Positions 34,492 through 46,155 of a stretch of DNA of 64,000 nt are shown one piece after another. Both the position numbers and the translations under genes were made by a program. Below the pieces are notes generated by a model, which worked only from the letters and a program-made list of their open reading frames with translations, was not told the origin of the DNA and searched no databases. Position 1 is the stretch's first letter, and the number at the start of each line of letters is the position of its first letter. This DNA comes from Trichostrongylus colubriformis (taxonomy: Eukaryota > Nematoda > Chromadorea > Rhabditida > Trichostrongylidae), in assembly GCA_963978905.1 (NCBI GenBank), contig OZ022256.1:2711501-2775500 (forward strand), written 5' to 3'.

Positions 34492-36473
34492 CTGCCATTT
34501 AGTCTATTTTAGCCGGTTCATCTTGCCCACATAACAGTTTCCATACTTGGATGCGGTTTTATAAGTTGTAGACATCTTACTCATTTGTGATAATATCGAT
34601 AGTAGTTTTGGTTACTCTTTCACTGTGATTACTTGCTCTAGTCGTTGCTCTTTTCGCTTTTTGATTATAATAATGAGCTTGAATGAGTTCTCCTCCTAGA
34701 GTTCATAGTTGTTCCTAACTTTACTCTTTCTATGATTTTTTACCTCTCACATTACATTTATTGAGATTTTGCTAGAATTTATATTGAGGGTGGTGTCTCA
34801 GTGTAGTAGCGGAATAACGGTTTTAAAACGCTTGCGAATCTCTTCCTATCAGCATTTCTCTTACTTTACTGGTTGCGGTTCATACTCATTTCAGAAGAGA
34901 AGTGAGACAGTACTTATTAGCGCGCGGTAACGTTTAGTCGGTTGTGTATTGTTAAAACAGAATTTCGTACAGCGTCATGTAGCGTTTACTGAGCGTGCGA
35001 GGGGTGCGGTATGTAGCTGGGACTTTATGCGTTTTTCTATCCTGCGCCTTCTTCCGGTGGAAACATGGAATCAGGTCAGGACCCGACTACACGCGGCACT
35101 CTCACCTTGTACACAGCGTGCCGCACCGCGTGCGAAATTTTCTCCGTACAATACACGTCCTGCTAGGCTGATGTCAGTCCTGGCGATCCCACTACAATGC
35201 GACTATGCGATTTTACGACGCGACGACTTCGCATACTAGCTCGCGGCATCACAACATCGCGATTCAGGCATCAGCCTTGCAGTATCAATGTGAGCCCTGT
35301 AAAACTGCTGTGGCCATAGCTCACCCTTCGAGTTTATTTTACTACTGCGGAAGTGTTAGTTAGATCAGTTGTTTGGTAGCGGAACTCATTGTCCTCTTAC
35401 CGTTGCTATCAATTCTTTATAATATGTTGTTAAAAAATTAATCATATCTACCAGTTGTGCTGTTGACGTGTCGTGTGGGTATTACGGTGCGATCAAATCC
35501 AAATAGTATGTAGCCAGTATTGAGCCTAGATGTCAACTCGTTCTTGCCCTATGTTGATTTGTATTGATGTAGTGATTTTTAGCCGCTCTTGCATTTTTGT
35601 ATGTAATTTGATGAGCGAAAGTTTGGTGCTGGAATCCGATGCATATTTATCATTATAATTTTGATTCGGTTGTTTTCACAGAGCATAAAGAGCATTCCTG
35701 TTATAGCTTACCTTGAAAGCTTCCAGTTATGAACTGAGCTATATTTATAGAAGCAAACTGCACATTTTCTCCTTCCGTAGCTGAAGCTCTTCTTTCCTTT
35801 TTTCTGGGTCTCAGTGGTTTTTACGGCGAATTTCGACTGAGGGTATTGTGGAAGCCGGGTATGGTGCAGGAGGGACCGATACGGCTCTTCGAAGCTTCGG
35901 CGAGCGCCGCGCGCAATGAACTATCGTTCGCAACCGCTCATTGCAGTAACCTGGAAATTTTCGAGTACAAGTTACCTTCCTTGACCATTTGTTCGCTTAA
36001 CTTCTTCCTTCCTTTTTCACTACTGCTACAGTCAACAATATGTCACAGGCGTGGTGCATTCCAGGAAACAAATTCGAAATCTGATGATTTGAAACAGGGG
36101 GCAACGGTAGAAACTCTGACGTCCATCGATTGATGTGCGCGACTGTTGAACTTTGCGTGGGCGGCGCCGTATTGGCTCCTCTTGCACCACACCATAGCTT
36201 TTGATCAGCAATCCCGATCTTTTTCGAGTGCCTTGCCTATCCCCCTTCCATCAGGTTTCCTAGTAATCTGTTCCACCTCACAAAAATGCGTTCCGTCACA
36301 CGTTTTCGAATATTCTTTCCGTGAAACGAATCTGATGCAATCTCGCTGACATTTTTGTAAATCTTCTATATTCCGGAACTGTGAAGTGGTATAAAGTTGG
36401 CCAGGCAGGAAGATCCAGTGCGAATACAGCTGCATCATTTCCATTCTAAAACGTTGCGGTATATATTGGGTTG
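34492..36473. other. Intergenic downstream of snx-13
   Basis: It includes the snx-13 3' UTR, of unknown length because no clear AATAAA was seen near the stop. ORFs at 34949-35239, 35846-36133 and 36146-36349 have no protein features. GC-rich words near 35190-35270 (GCGATTTTACGACGCGACGA) resemble family F. Confidence 0.35.
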
Positions 36474-36475
36474 AG

Positions 36476-37830
36476 GAATAAGTCCCCGCGGTTTTTTTAA
36501 ACCCCGTTTTTCACATTGTTCCCTCTATCTTTCGGCGGAGCCTATACATGTTTTCGATAGAGCTTTTTTTGCTCTACAAAATGCTCGTATCCGTTTTTCG
36601 ATACCCTCGGCTATCAAATATTTATGAGGTTTGGAAGTAAAGTACGCTGAGGGCAAAAAATTGGCACTTGCGCACCTCATCTTTCTTGTCTGCCATCGAG
36701 GCCAAAAAAATTATGTGTATATGTTTCGATAGAGCTTTCTCAGCTCTACAAAATGATACTACCTATTGTTCGGATCTCTCAACTTTTTGCTGTTTTTCAG
36801 ACTCACAAATGCAGTACTCGCAAAAGTGTGCACTTTCGTTATCTTCTCTTTCTCGCCTACCATCGGGATGGATAGGATGTGCATATATGCATTCGATAGA
36901 GCTTTCCTTGCTCTACAAGAAGATACCTTTTTTCTTTTGTATCTTCTCATATTTTAGCATTTAGGAATAAGTATCTACCTGTTTTTCTACTTGAAATTGC
37001 GTTATGAAAGTAAATTTTTTTGGCGGGTTGTTTTATATCGTTCGATAGAGCTCTTTTCGCTCTACAAGGTAGTATTTGCGGTTTTTGCTCGAGCTAATTT
37101 TTGTCATTTTTCAGATCATTTTAAAGTCGACAAAATCGAGCATTTTCGACACATCTTGTCGAAAAGGTTGATATCGTCGACTTTCAAATGGTCTAAAAAA
37201 TGACAAAAATTAGTTCGAGCAAAAACCGTAAATACTACCTTGTAGAGCGAAAAGAGCTCTATCGAACGATATAAAACAACCCGCCAAAAAAATTTACTTT
37301 CATAACGCAATTTCAAGTTGAGAAACAGGTAGATACTTATTCCTAAATGCTAAAATATGAGAAGATACAAAAGAAAAAAGGTATCATCTTGTAGAGCAAG
37401 GAAAGCTCCATCGAATGCATATATGTACATCCTATCCAATCCGGATGGTAGGCGAGAAAGAGAAGATAACGAAAGTGCACACTTTTGCGAGTACTGCATT
37501 TGTGAGTCTGAAAAACAGCAAAAAGTTGAGCGATCCGAACAACAGGTAGTATCATTTTGTAGAGCTGAAAAAGCTCTATCGAAACATATACACATAATTT
37601 TTTTGGCCTCGATGGCAGACGAGAAAGATGAGGTGCGCAAGTGCCAATTTTTTGCCCTCAGCGTACTTTACTTCCAAACCACATAAATATTTGATAGTCG
37701 AGGGTATCGAAAAACGGATACGAGCATTTTGTAGAGCAAAAAAAGCTCTACATAGGCTCCGCCGAAAGATAGAGGGGACAATGTGAAAAACGGGGTTCAA
37801 AAAAACCGCGGGGACTTATTCCTCAACCCA
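36476..37830. mobile_element. Family G: 1355-bp near-perfect palindrome with TA flanks
   Basis: The left end TTGGGTTGAGGAATAAGT is inverted at the right end as ACTTATTCCTCAACCCAA, with TA on both outer sides (36474-36475 and 37831-37832). The two arms of about 675 bases match almost base for base and meet near 37150, around GTCGAC-rich sequence. Each arm has four degenerate units about 145-170 bases apart, each with the hairpin word CGATAGAGC..GCTCTAC (36557, 36727, 36896, 37041 and mirrored). The TA target and the TTGGGTTG-type end suggest a Tc1/mariner-derived non-autonomous element. A second diverged copy lies at 56819-57838 and an end fragment at 18888-18997. All ORFs inside are mirror artefacts. 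Confidence 0.92.
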
Positions 37831-37839
37831 ATAACTCAG

Positions 37840-39077
37840 CAAACAGCCATAGCTGGAAGGCAATACAAGATTTGCTATACATAAATCAACCATTCCTTGC
37901 ACGTTTTCAAACCGCATTTTTGCAGAACAAACGAAAAAAAGCACGATATTTACTTCATGTGCGTTTCATGTGATTAGCGAGAGGGTATATCCTCGGTTCG
38001 CCGGTCACTTTTGAATCAATGTAGCGTTGGTGTTCAGGGTTATGCTGGCGATGGGTCGATCAGCTGGGCTTCGTTTTCTAAGGTAACTTGACTGCATCAA
38101 TCAATCGATCAATATTAAAACAGGGCAACTTAAGCGCATATTTTGTTCATTGTTCAACACGCTGCAGCCGCTGCAAAACCGGAATTCGAATAACGACAGC
38201 TTTTGCACGTTCTGTTTTCCATTGCTTTGTTGACAGCTGGAAGCGTCCCATTCTCCATTGGCGTTGTTGGATCCAAATGTGGTTTTGACGTAGATCCTTT
38301 ATAGAGTCAGTACTTTCTCCAAATTTTGGCTTGCTTTGTGATATGGCTGTACATTTCCCTGAAGGATATTGGCGCTGATATTGACTGCGTTCGTGTTTTG
38401 CATTTTTCGTAAGATGAAAAAGGGGAGCTCTCTTGGTCAATATCCAACGTGATTACGTCGATGAATATGTGTGCATAGTTGTATTGATCATGACGTTGGA
38501 TTGTTGACAAATACTGCCTTTGTTTGTCGCTTTTTTTCACAAATCATTAGGTAGTGCTATTTCATGCATCTCATTGTCAGCAATCTATTTGTCTTGATTG
38601 TTCTTTGCAGGCAGTCGACTGCTTGTGTCAGCGACTAATTTTTTTTTGTTTTTTCTTTTCAAAGTGGAAGATTCGAAACTATGCGAAGCGGTTATGCGTG
38701 ATCATTCGTGCCCTTTTAAAGTAGGCGGAGTTCACCACTGAGAATTTCCAGCCTGCGCAAATGAAACTGTGCTGGCAGGTGTTGCCTACAATGATCAGAT
38801 TTGACAGTCACATTTTTGAATGTTTACAAAAATGACAAGTTCAAGAGGGGTGGCCTCATGAGTCACTTCTATAAATGGCCAGTTGTGGGACCTGTGGAGT
38901 AAGTCACGCACTCTTCTGGATTCGGAACTGCAGTGGCGTTTGAATGCGTGTTTAGGCTGAACAGTGAACTGCGATGTTGAACAGTTCAGCCGACTGCATC
39001 AATCAACCAATTTAAAAGAAGCGTCAGTTGAGAGAGAATTAAATGCCATCTAGAGACCATGCGCTGCGTCAGTCGAA
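37840..39077. other. Intergenic stretch
   Basis: No gene is supported. ORFs near 38088-38540 overlap on both strands and lack protein-like composition. TCAATCAATCGATCAA near 38095 and TCAATCAACCAATTTAAAAG near 38998 are similar short phrases. Confidence 0.35.
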
Positions 39078-39741
39078 GGGGATGTACCTTTTTGTCAGGA
39101 TACCGCACCCCGGCAGTCGCAAGCGACGCAATGCGGACGAGCTAAAGGTGCCATGTTGGCTACCAGAGCGGTTACAAGTTAAAGGAATCGTCCACGGAAA
39201 ATGAGTTTTTGTGTTACCCATATATTTACGTTGTATTTGCTTAATCTTGGCCTCATCCAAAATTTCACGCGAAAAAATGCGAATCTGGCTGAGATACAGT
39301 ACCACAAAGTGCGGTCCCAGTGGGCGGAGCCTCCGTATAAAAGCCTCGTCCCGTCTTCCGCCGCCGTTGGGAACGGAGAGTGGGACTGTTTACGTAACCT
39401 TCTGTTCCTACAATGCGTCTCCGACCACGGCAAACGCGGTACGAGGCTTTTACAAGGAGGCCCCGCCCACTGGGACCGGACTTTGTGGTGCTGTATCTCA
39501 GCCAGATTCACATTTTTTCGCGTGAACTTTTGCATGAGGCCAACATTAGGCAAATACAACATAAATATATGGGTAACACAAAAACTCATTTTCCGTGGAC
39601 GATTCCTTTAAGTGCATACCGCGGTCCTTGCATTACCGTGTAATCGTTCTAAGCCAACTACCGCGACGCGCATAACTCGCACACACTGCGTCGCACGCCG
39701 TTCGTCGTCGTGCGAAATCCTGACATAATGGTACATACCCC
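39078..39741. mobile_element. Family D1 palindromic element split by a family C insertion
   Basis: The outer arms read GGGATGTACCTTTTTGTCAG on the left and ATCCTGACATAATGGTACAT on the right, and match the uninterrupted D1 copy at 52420-52656. Shared blocks include CAATGCGGACGAGCTAAAGG and GTCGTCGTGCGAAATCC. A complete family C element sits in the middle (39183-39607). A family E element abuts the right end. Confidence 0.85.
39183..39607. mobile_element. Family C palindromic element, copy 3, TTAA flanked
   Basis: The element begins AGGAATCGTCCACGGAAAAT and ends with the exact inverse, with TTAA outside on each side (39179-39182 and 39608-39611). The palindrome is so good that both strands carry a 136-codon ORF with almost the same sequence. 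It interrupts a D1 element and is therefore younger than it. Confidence 0.92.
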
Positions 39742-39964
39742 AGTCAAAGTGAGGAGGACGCAAAATTCTCACAGACGTCGAAGCTCCTTTCCCTTCCTAG
39801 GCTCAGGCTGAAGCAAATGGCAGACGAGATAGATGCTTTGACAGATGTTTTTTCATGTAGTAAGAGGGGATAGTAATTGTGGCCGCGGCCTGGGAAGGGA
39901 AAGGAACTTCGACGTCGATGAAAATTTTGCGTCTCCTCCTCCTCCCCCCTCACTACAATTGACC
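39742..39964. mobile_element. Family E palindromic element, copy 3
   Basis: AGTCAAAGTGAGGAGGACGC faces CTCCCCCCTCACTACAATTG. The inner TAGGCTCAGGCTGAAGC and TGTTTTTTCATGTAG match other family E copies. Confidence 0.75.
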
Positions 39965-40089
39965 CATGCACCTGTTAATGGCGCTACTTGTCACTGCACA
40001 TTCGCTCATTGTCTCACACAGTACTATCAGAATTTGATTTCTTTATTTTTTGTACTCTTCAACCGTTCCATCATGTTTCTCTTAAATCC

Positions 40090-40107
40090 AGGACTTTTGG
40101 TACAAGT
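40090..40107 (+). promoter_or_regulatory. Probable trans-splice acceptor of the fructosamine kinase gene
   Basis: CTTAAATCCAG is followed by a 16-base leader and ATG at 40108. Confidence 0.5.
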
Positions 40108-43100
40108 ATGGAGGATGCGTTGAGAGAATGCCTCAAAGAAGATGTGAAGCCGTTTGGTCGCGGTGGAGGTGGTTGTATCAACCAAGGTCAGGGCTACGAA
40201 ACAAAGTCGTTCGGGAGGATATTTGTGAAAGTCAACAGAAAGAAAGGAGTAAGTGCCTCTAAAATATCTTTCTGATTTTTTCTTATTTTCTTCTTTTCTT
40301 TTGTTTTGAGCTGTCGTTATTGTTCTTGGCTATCTTTTTGTGTCATCTGAGATATCCCGTCATGACTTCACGTTGCTGAACTTCTTGTTCTCCATTTTAC
40401 CCAATATTCATTTCATAGAGCAGGGAGTAAATGACCTTTGTAACTTCTATGTCAGCGTTATCGATTCAGCTGAAACAATCGATATGTGGGGCAGAAGTGA
40501 GTCGATGAAACATGCAAAATGTCAGAGCTTCTTTGGAAAACTTATGATCTTCGTGGCCATGATTTGAGTGGACTTATTTGTATGCATGCATACAACAAGC
40601 TAACTTTCCTAACGGTTTCTGCTTATCTGTCTGTGTGATAGTTGATTCAGATGGCTTGTACAATGCTCATTTTTTGTTTTCGTTCTAAAGTTTATAAAAA
40701 TAAGGTTGTATTTTTTAGTCGGAAACCATGTTTCGTGGTGAAATGGCTTCGCTAAAGGCGATGTATGAGACTGAAACAGTGCGAGTGCCGAAACCAATCG
40801 ATGTATTGAATCTTGGTGGTGCGTTGGCATTGATATAATGCCACATTTATCTTTTCACATCTTCTACCCCTTATCTGTGGAGCTTTCATGAAGCTGTTAG
40901 CGCTTCACCTAAGATTGGTTAGCTTTTTATTTATGTCAGGGATGGGATTTGACGTTACGTCATTCGGTTGTTGTTGTGAAATCTATTATTTCCGAGACTG
41001 TGTCCTGAAAAAAAAATGTTGTAGTCGTCCCCTTGAGGCTTGAGAGGCCTTGAAATCGTGTTTCCTAGGAAACGTTTTTTTCTAGTTTGTGCATTAGATG
41101 ATCCCTCTGCAAATTCTCCGTCTATTTTCCTGTTCATCTCCTCCTGTTTTTTTTTTAGTGAGAGAAGTTGCGGCTCATAAGTTTGAAGTGATAATTTGAT
41201 TATTACTTGTAATGCTTCAGCTCATGGTTGGGCTCTGGTCACTGAGTATATTGATATGGATGGTGGCAGCCGTGGAGACTTAGTCGAACTTGGAACTCTA
41301 CTAGCAAGGTCTGCAGATGAAAACGCTGTTCATTTATCTGTTACATTGCAGTTTTCCCAAATCTTTAATTTGGTGTTTAAATATAATAATCGGAAATTTT
41401 TACATTACTAGCATTTTTTAATATTTCGATGTCATTTATATTCCTTGAATTTGCAGAGTGGCAAAATTTTTCGAATCATACATAAGTCTTAGAAAGCGAA
41501 AACTAGGGCAACCTCAGGTTTTATGACCAATATTTTCTATTTTTGTTTATTTTTTTCTATTTGGAGCACTTCTAGGATGTGTTAGAACGATCAGTATCAT
41601 GAGGAATGTACAAAACTGTTCTTCCCCTTTCAAGCCAACACGGAGAAGTAACCATTACTCAGTTTAGCACTCACTCTCTTACGTTAGCATAAATTGTGAC
41701 CGCGCATTCATTCATGATGCTCGAGAGTTTTATGGGTTATGGGAGATATTGAATTTTTAGATTTATTTTCACATATTTATTTACATTTTTATATGTATGT
41801 TTTTTTAATTTTCAGTCACGGGTTAAGCATAGGGAAAGATATGTTAGGTAGTTCTAGTCGCGAGCAGTAACAGGTAAATAACACCAAGAATTATTCAGGA
41901 TCCGTGGTATACTAGTTCCAGTTTTCTGATTCCACCCGAAAATTTGCTGATCATTTCGGCCGCATCCTCGATGTAGATCTTATATGTGAATTGTTCTGTT
42001 TATTTGAATGCTACATGATTGACGTGCGAAGGCTACAAAATGTGTCATCTTGATATTTGAATTTTCAATAAGGTCTTACGCTGCTAATAAATACAGGATG
42101 CACAAATATAACGAGGACCGCCTCAACGAATCGTCACGCAGTTCAAGCTTTGTCGGCGGCTCCCCCACAGGTGACAGCTATAAAGATGGCGTGAAGCAAT
42201 TTGGATTCCATACGGTCACATGCTGTGGATTTATTCCTCAACCGAATGACTGGTGTGATGATTGGGCGGTAGGTGAAGTGTTCGTATATGCTCTCATCGA
42301 AGTAACATACCTGTTTCCAGACATTTTTCATCAGAAATCGACTGAAGGTTCAGATTGATATGTTGATTGAGGTACGTGGCCGGACTGTCTTTTTTTCTGA
42401 CGTAATCTGTGCCATATTTGTTTTCGTTGAACATTTCCTTTTGCTGTCTTTAGAAAGGCAACAGAGACGTGTTATCTGTATGGCCAGAGCTGGAGAGGAA
42501 AGTGACAGATCTTCTGGCACCATGTGCCGGTGTGACACCAGCATTGGTGCACGGGGATTTGTGGGGTGGCAATTGGTCAAGTTCCAGCGAGGGCCCAGGT
42601 GATATCTGTTTCCTTATGAAATCATTCAAATCAAATAATTAAGAAAGAATAGAAAACGGAGCCTGATATGGGCAACAGTCCGCTTTTAACAAGCCCCACC
42701 ACTCTTTTCAGCCTTGTGACTGTTGCTGTTTTTCAGTAATTTTCGATCCAGCAAGTGCGTTTTGTGATCCAGAATATGAGCAAGGCATCATGAATATGTT
42801 CGGTGGCTATGGAAGCGATTTTTGGACGGCATATCATAGAGTTTTGCCGGAGAGGCCTGACAGGAAAAAGCGTGTGCCCATATACGAGTTATTTCATTCA
42901 CTTAATCACTGGTAATTGTTTGAAGCTCTTTTTTAGTTTGTTAGTTAGTGCCGACTTTATTCTGGTTCGAACTATAAAATTTTTTATGTGCCCCCAAGGC
43001 AGCATTTAAACTTTGCGACGCAGCCATATGCAGGGCGTTTCTCGTGCTCTTGTTTCGATATCTGAATTGATCGCTTGTGTCATTCAGAGGCATATCCCAC

Positions 43101-43445
43101 ATTCACTCCAAAGACGGCGTTCAATGGTTCCTTATTGGCGGGAAGGTCGTTGTTTTTCCACTCCCGTTAGCGTGCTAGGGGGCGGGGCGACACGCCACTG
43201 ACGTTTTCTGCCAGTGATGATCCGGAGAAGGTCCTTTTTCCAGCAACCTGAAATGCGCCTCGAGTTAGAAAGTGTGGATTAAGAGAACCGCAAGAACTCT
43301 TGCCTTTGCAAAATAAGATTGCAGAAATAGATCTGAACTGGTAAGAAGTGAACGTGGAAAACTCCTTGCTATTTTCAGGAATCACTTCGGTTCGTCATAC
43401 AGAGGCTCTTCAATGTCGATAATAGACCAAATACTGAGTTCGTAA
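40108..43445 (+). CDS. fn3k: Fructosamine/ketosamine-3-kinase
   Basis: Cytosolic kinase that phosphorylates the C3 hydroxyl of protein-bound fructosamines, destabilising the adduct and repairing glycated lysines. Exons: 40108-40248, 40719-40818, 41221-41308, 42097-42268, 42321-42371, 42454-42598, 42737-42911 and 43379-43445 (TAA), 312 residues (human FN3K is 309). The nucleotide-binding loop [15 protein letters not shown] starts near residue 16. The ATP-binding lysine is K41 in IFVKVN. The aminoglycoside-phosphotransferase-type catalytic motif HGDLWGGN is at 217-224 (D219, N224), and the metal-binding FDPAS at 235-239 (D236). [14 protein letters not shown] is a family hallmark. Exon 4 was chosen by continuity LLAR-MHKYN, since an alternative acceptor at 41457 leads nowhere in the family. 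Whether a P-loop cysteine redox switch exists (C23) is inference. Confidence 0.96.
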
Positions 43446-43813
43446 AGACCGATGGACTTCATTATCAGTACCAGCGTTGACGTGGGTTTGAGCTTTGCGG
43501 CCTCAGTAAGTGCTGGCCTGAGATGTTGATGGTAGCTGCAAAGTCTTCAAACCACCGGTCTTCGGCAACGAGTTTGCCTTTCTTCCATTTTAACTGCTTT
43601 ATAAGCGCTTGGTTCGGAGTATTTTCGAAATTATCCGGTTATTAAGGCGCCTCTATGTATCAATATTCGTCATTAGTCATGCAATGTATATACAATTTTC
43701 CCTAGTCCGCCTGGAAATTGCCGTATGTTCAGCTTCGAATGCAGTTGTTTAGTTTTTTTTTTGTGCCAGTATTCAAGATAGTGTATATTTCGAATGATCT
43801 TGAATCGTATAGA

Positions 43814-43819
43814 AATAAA
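43814..43819 (+). terminator. Polyadenylation signal of the fructosamine kinase gene
   Basis: AATAAA about 370 bases after the stop codon is the first perfect signal on this strand. Cleavage would be near 43835. Confidence 0.5.
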
Positions 43820-43835
43820 AGCTTTGCCTACGGAG

Positions 43836-44120
43836 GATGTGTGTGTTTTTCAATAGGTATTGTCCGAGAGTACCTATCGCTATGTGATTTCGTCTCGTCA
43901 CAGTTACTTATTTTGTTTATTTGGTCATTTTTTGAAAGGTTTTACATTTTTTGTGTATGGTATCTATTTCTAATACAATACACATAAAAAAGGAAAGGAT
44001 AAAGTTTCCGGCGTCAGTCAGTCCCTTCCTAAAATGCGCCTTACATTCTAGTTTCCTTCAGAACAGTAATAGCTGGTGAGTGTGATGTGTCCTATACAAT
44101 GAATTGCGGTGACCAGCCGA
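43836..44120. other. Short intergenic stretch
   Basis: AT-rich sequence with a second cluster of AATACA and ATAAAA words near 43975-43990. Nothing else is seen. Confidence 0.3.
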
Positions 44121-44124
44121 TGTA

Positions 44125-44275
44125 CAAGTCAGTCCTAGACAAGTCTGGTACCAGTTTGCCTGCCTCGGAAGGATGGAAGGCTTGGTTGGCCTGGGCGGGC
44201 GTTTATGCGTGGTTTGATCCCCGCACCATGACAGTTCGGCGTGCGCCACCTGTCACTACACCAACTCCGCCCGTG
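44125..44275 (-). mobile_element. tRNA-like SINE, minus-strand copy
   Basis: Read on the minus strand, GGGCGGAGTTGGTGTAGTGA is followed about 45 bases later by GGGGATCAAACCACGC, then CCAAGCCTTCCATCC and TGGTACCAGACTTGTCT. The first two blocks sit like the A and B boxes of a tRNA promoter, and the tail matches the copy at 48833. Confidence 0.6.
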
Positions 44276-44279
44276 ATAC

Positions 44280-45420
44280 ACATAGGTTCATATGACTGGT
44301 TTTCATTAGAACGCTTGAAAGCTTCAGCTTGCTGTCACCGAGGATAGCTATTTTTCAGATGTTTTTTTAATGATGCATGATGCAGTTTAATGAGCGACTT
44401 GTATCTTACATCAGGTTTCTCTTAAAACCTTTCTTCCCTTCAGTGAGGGGACGTCTGAGTGGAGGCACCTATTATAAATCGTCAACACGTTCTTGGCTTT
44501 TCCTGAGCCATTTCACTTGCCCTTCAATTCTTCTGTGTATCCTCTTGAGGATCTTATTGGGATTTTCCATAAGGATCATCATCGCTACTTTTTCCCCTTT
44601 CGTATGACTTCTCAGAATCACCCCATAAGGAGTTAGCCTTGCATGAAAATAGCTGGGGCAAAAAAGTAATTTTAAATTTTCGTGTCATGCTCAGATATTT
44701 GAGCGCTTTGGGGATGGCTATCCGTATATTATTCTCTTCGAGTTAGAACGATGATCCGCATTAGGAATTCGAGCGATGATACGCAGTCTTTTCAATTGAG
44801 CGATTTTATCTGATTCCACTACTTCGGTGCTCGCGTTGTTTTGGATGTTATTCGTGTCTGTTCGCAATTTTTCCTCTAATCATTTTTCAATTTAACAATT
44901 ATTGACATGCAGTGGGTTCCACTATGGTTAGTCATTGATTCATTTCCACCTCATCCTTCCGCGTTCTGTTTTGAGATGATGATACATGTGAAAATGCATT
45001 TTCTTCACTATGATTCGATATTTTGACACGGATTCTGTTCTTTTGTTGTCGTCTTATCTTTGGATCAAGATGCACCCTTATTGATCCTAACTGTATCTTG
45101 TATGCAGAATGGTACTCGCCGCTACAGTAAATCCTTTTCGTGTTTCATTCGAAAGCGCTTGATGGAACCGGAAGGGGTCTGAAACAAGAGGCAGATGCAA
45201 AGAAATGAGCATTTTGTAATGAACACTGAAGATTAGGTCCGATAACCGGCGAAAAAACCCCGATTCAAAAGCGCGACGCTGCGGCGTGTATTCGCATCCC
45301 ATTCGCATCAACACACTGACTTTCCGAGTTGTCCGATGTAGGAGACGGGCCGCGGACCAACGTTTGTTGTAGCACCTGACTCGCAGCGCAATGGAGTGGC
45401 CATTCCCAATACATTAGCAT
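44280..45420. other. Intergenic stretch with one dispersed repeat
   Basis: The part 45145-45335 shares blocks with 10590-10760. No gene was supported elsewhere. The ORFs are short and without splice context. Confidence 0.35.
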
Positions 45421-45442
45421 TCATGTTAGTACATCCATAATA

Positions 45443-45626
45443 GAAACAATATAAGAAAGAACAAAGGAAAAATTAAAAAGGAAAAACAAATTTGTAATAG
45501 AAACATCTACTCCTGGCACCATGCCAAGGCGTCAAAATGGCGAGTTTGTGCAATGGCGACCACTTAAACTCGTCCACACTACGTCTGTTCTACCGTAGGC
45601 CAAAATTACCCCCTTCAGGTGTCTTT
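45443..45626 (+). repeat. Family H repeat, plus orientation
   Basis: GGCACCATGCCAAGGCGTCA, then CGTCCACACTACGTCTGTTC, TACCGTAGGCC and a CCCCCTTCAGGTGTCTTTAA end are all found inverted at 56023-56222. The TTAA at the end resembles the target used by families C and I. Partial relatives lie at 10980-11080 and 11365-11420. Confidence 0.75.
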
Positions 45627-45641
45627 AAGGCTGCCCTATGA

Positions 45642-45821
45642 GGCCGCTTTCATACATTGCGGTTTCCACGGCAGGGCGCGGCCGCATATCTCTGCGTCTC
45701 CGCTTGTGCTACCCTGTAACGTTGCCTGTGTCGTCTATGCACCCCCCCCCCCCCTGTGCAACTCTGCCTCGCTGCCTGTGAATGCAGCCGCGTAGTGCCG
45801 GCGCGAAGTGTAAACGTGACC
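45642..45821 (+). mobile_element. Family A MITE, copy 7
   Basis: The ends GGCCGCTTTCATACATTGCG and AAGTGTAAACGTGACC are diverged. The core includes a C tract near 45742. It follows a family H end by 15 bases. Confidence 0.8.
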
Positions 45822-46096
45822 TTACCACTTTTTGTAACAAAATTCCTTGTACTCTCTGAATGAGATGTGGAAAGAGGCATTTTATTGAATGCACTGTCCG
45901 AGAAATCATTATTCATGTAATGACTCTGGGACCTGTTTATCATGCAAAAGCATGCAACCTCCCACTCCTGTCTATCAAGGGGATTAGTGATACCTTACAA
46001 ACAGAGGCATCCCACAACTATCTCTAGAGCTTTGCCGAGATCTTTTGTGATCCTCTTACCCTAAAGTGGATTGGGTAGAGAAGGGGTGCTCCCTGA

Positions 46097-46155
46097 GGCT
46101 GCGTTCATGCTTTGCGCACCGACGCTGGCACGGGCAGCGAAGTGTGAACGCTGCC
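46097..46155. mobile_element. Minimal 59-bp family A element
   Basis: GGCTGCGTTCATGCTTTGCG pairs with CGAAGTGTGAACGCTGCC and only about 20 bases separate the arms. The GCACCGACGC sequence links it to the variant at 59415. Confidence 0.65.

Noticed and set aside
36668..37686. Several 60-109 codon ORFs on both strands, some with matching sequence
   Set aside because: They are produced by the arms of the family G palindrome. Their identical translations on opposite strands show this.
39179..39611. Two 136-codon ORFs on opposite strands with nearly the same protein
   Set aside because: They are mirror images produced by the family C palindrome, not genes.
41457..41518. Possible extra exon in the fructosamine kinase gene (acceptor TTTGCAG, donor-like CAGGTTTT)
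   Set aside because: Its peptide interrupts the conserved LLAR-MHKYN alignment. Skipping it joins exons 3 and 4 in phase and restores the family sequence.
42062..42096. Upstream extension of fructosamine kinase exon 4 (acceptor after TTCAATAAG)
   Set aside because: The acceptor at 42096 (AATACAG) gives the correct phase and family alignment. The extension adds non-homologous residues.
44087..44347. 86-codon plus ORF
   Set aside because: It is the reverse side of a tRNA-like SINE copy.
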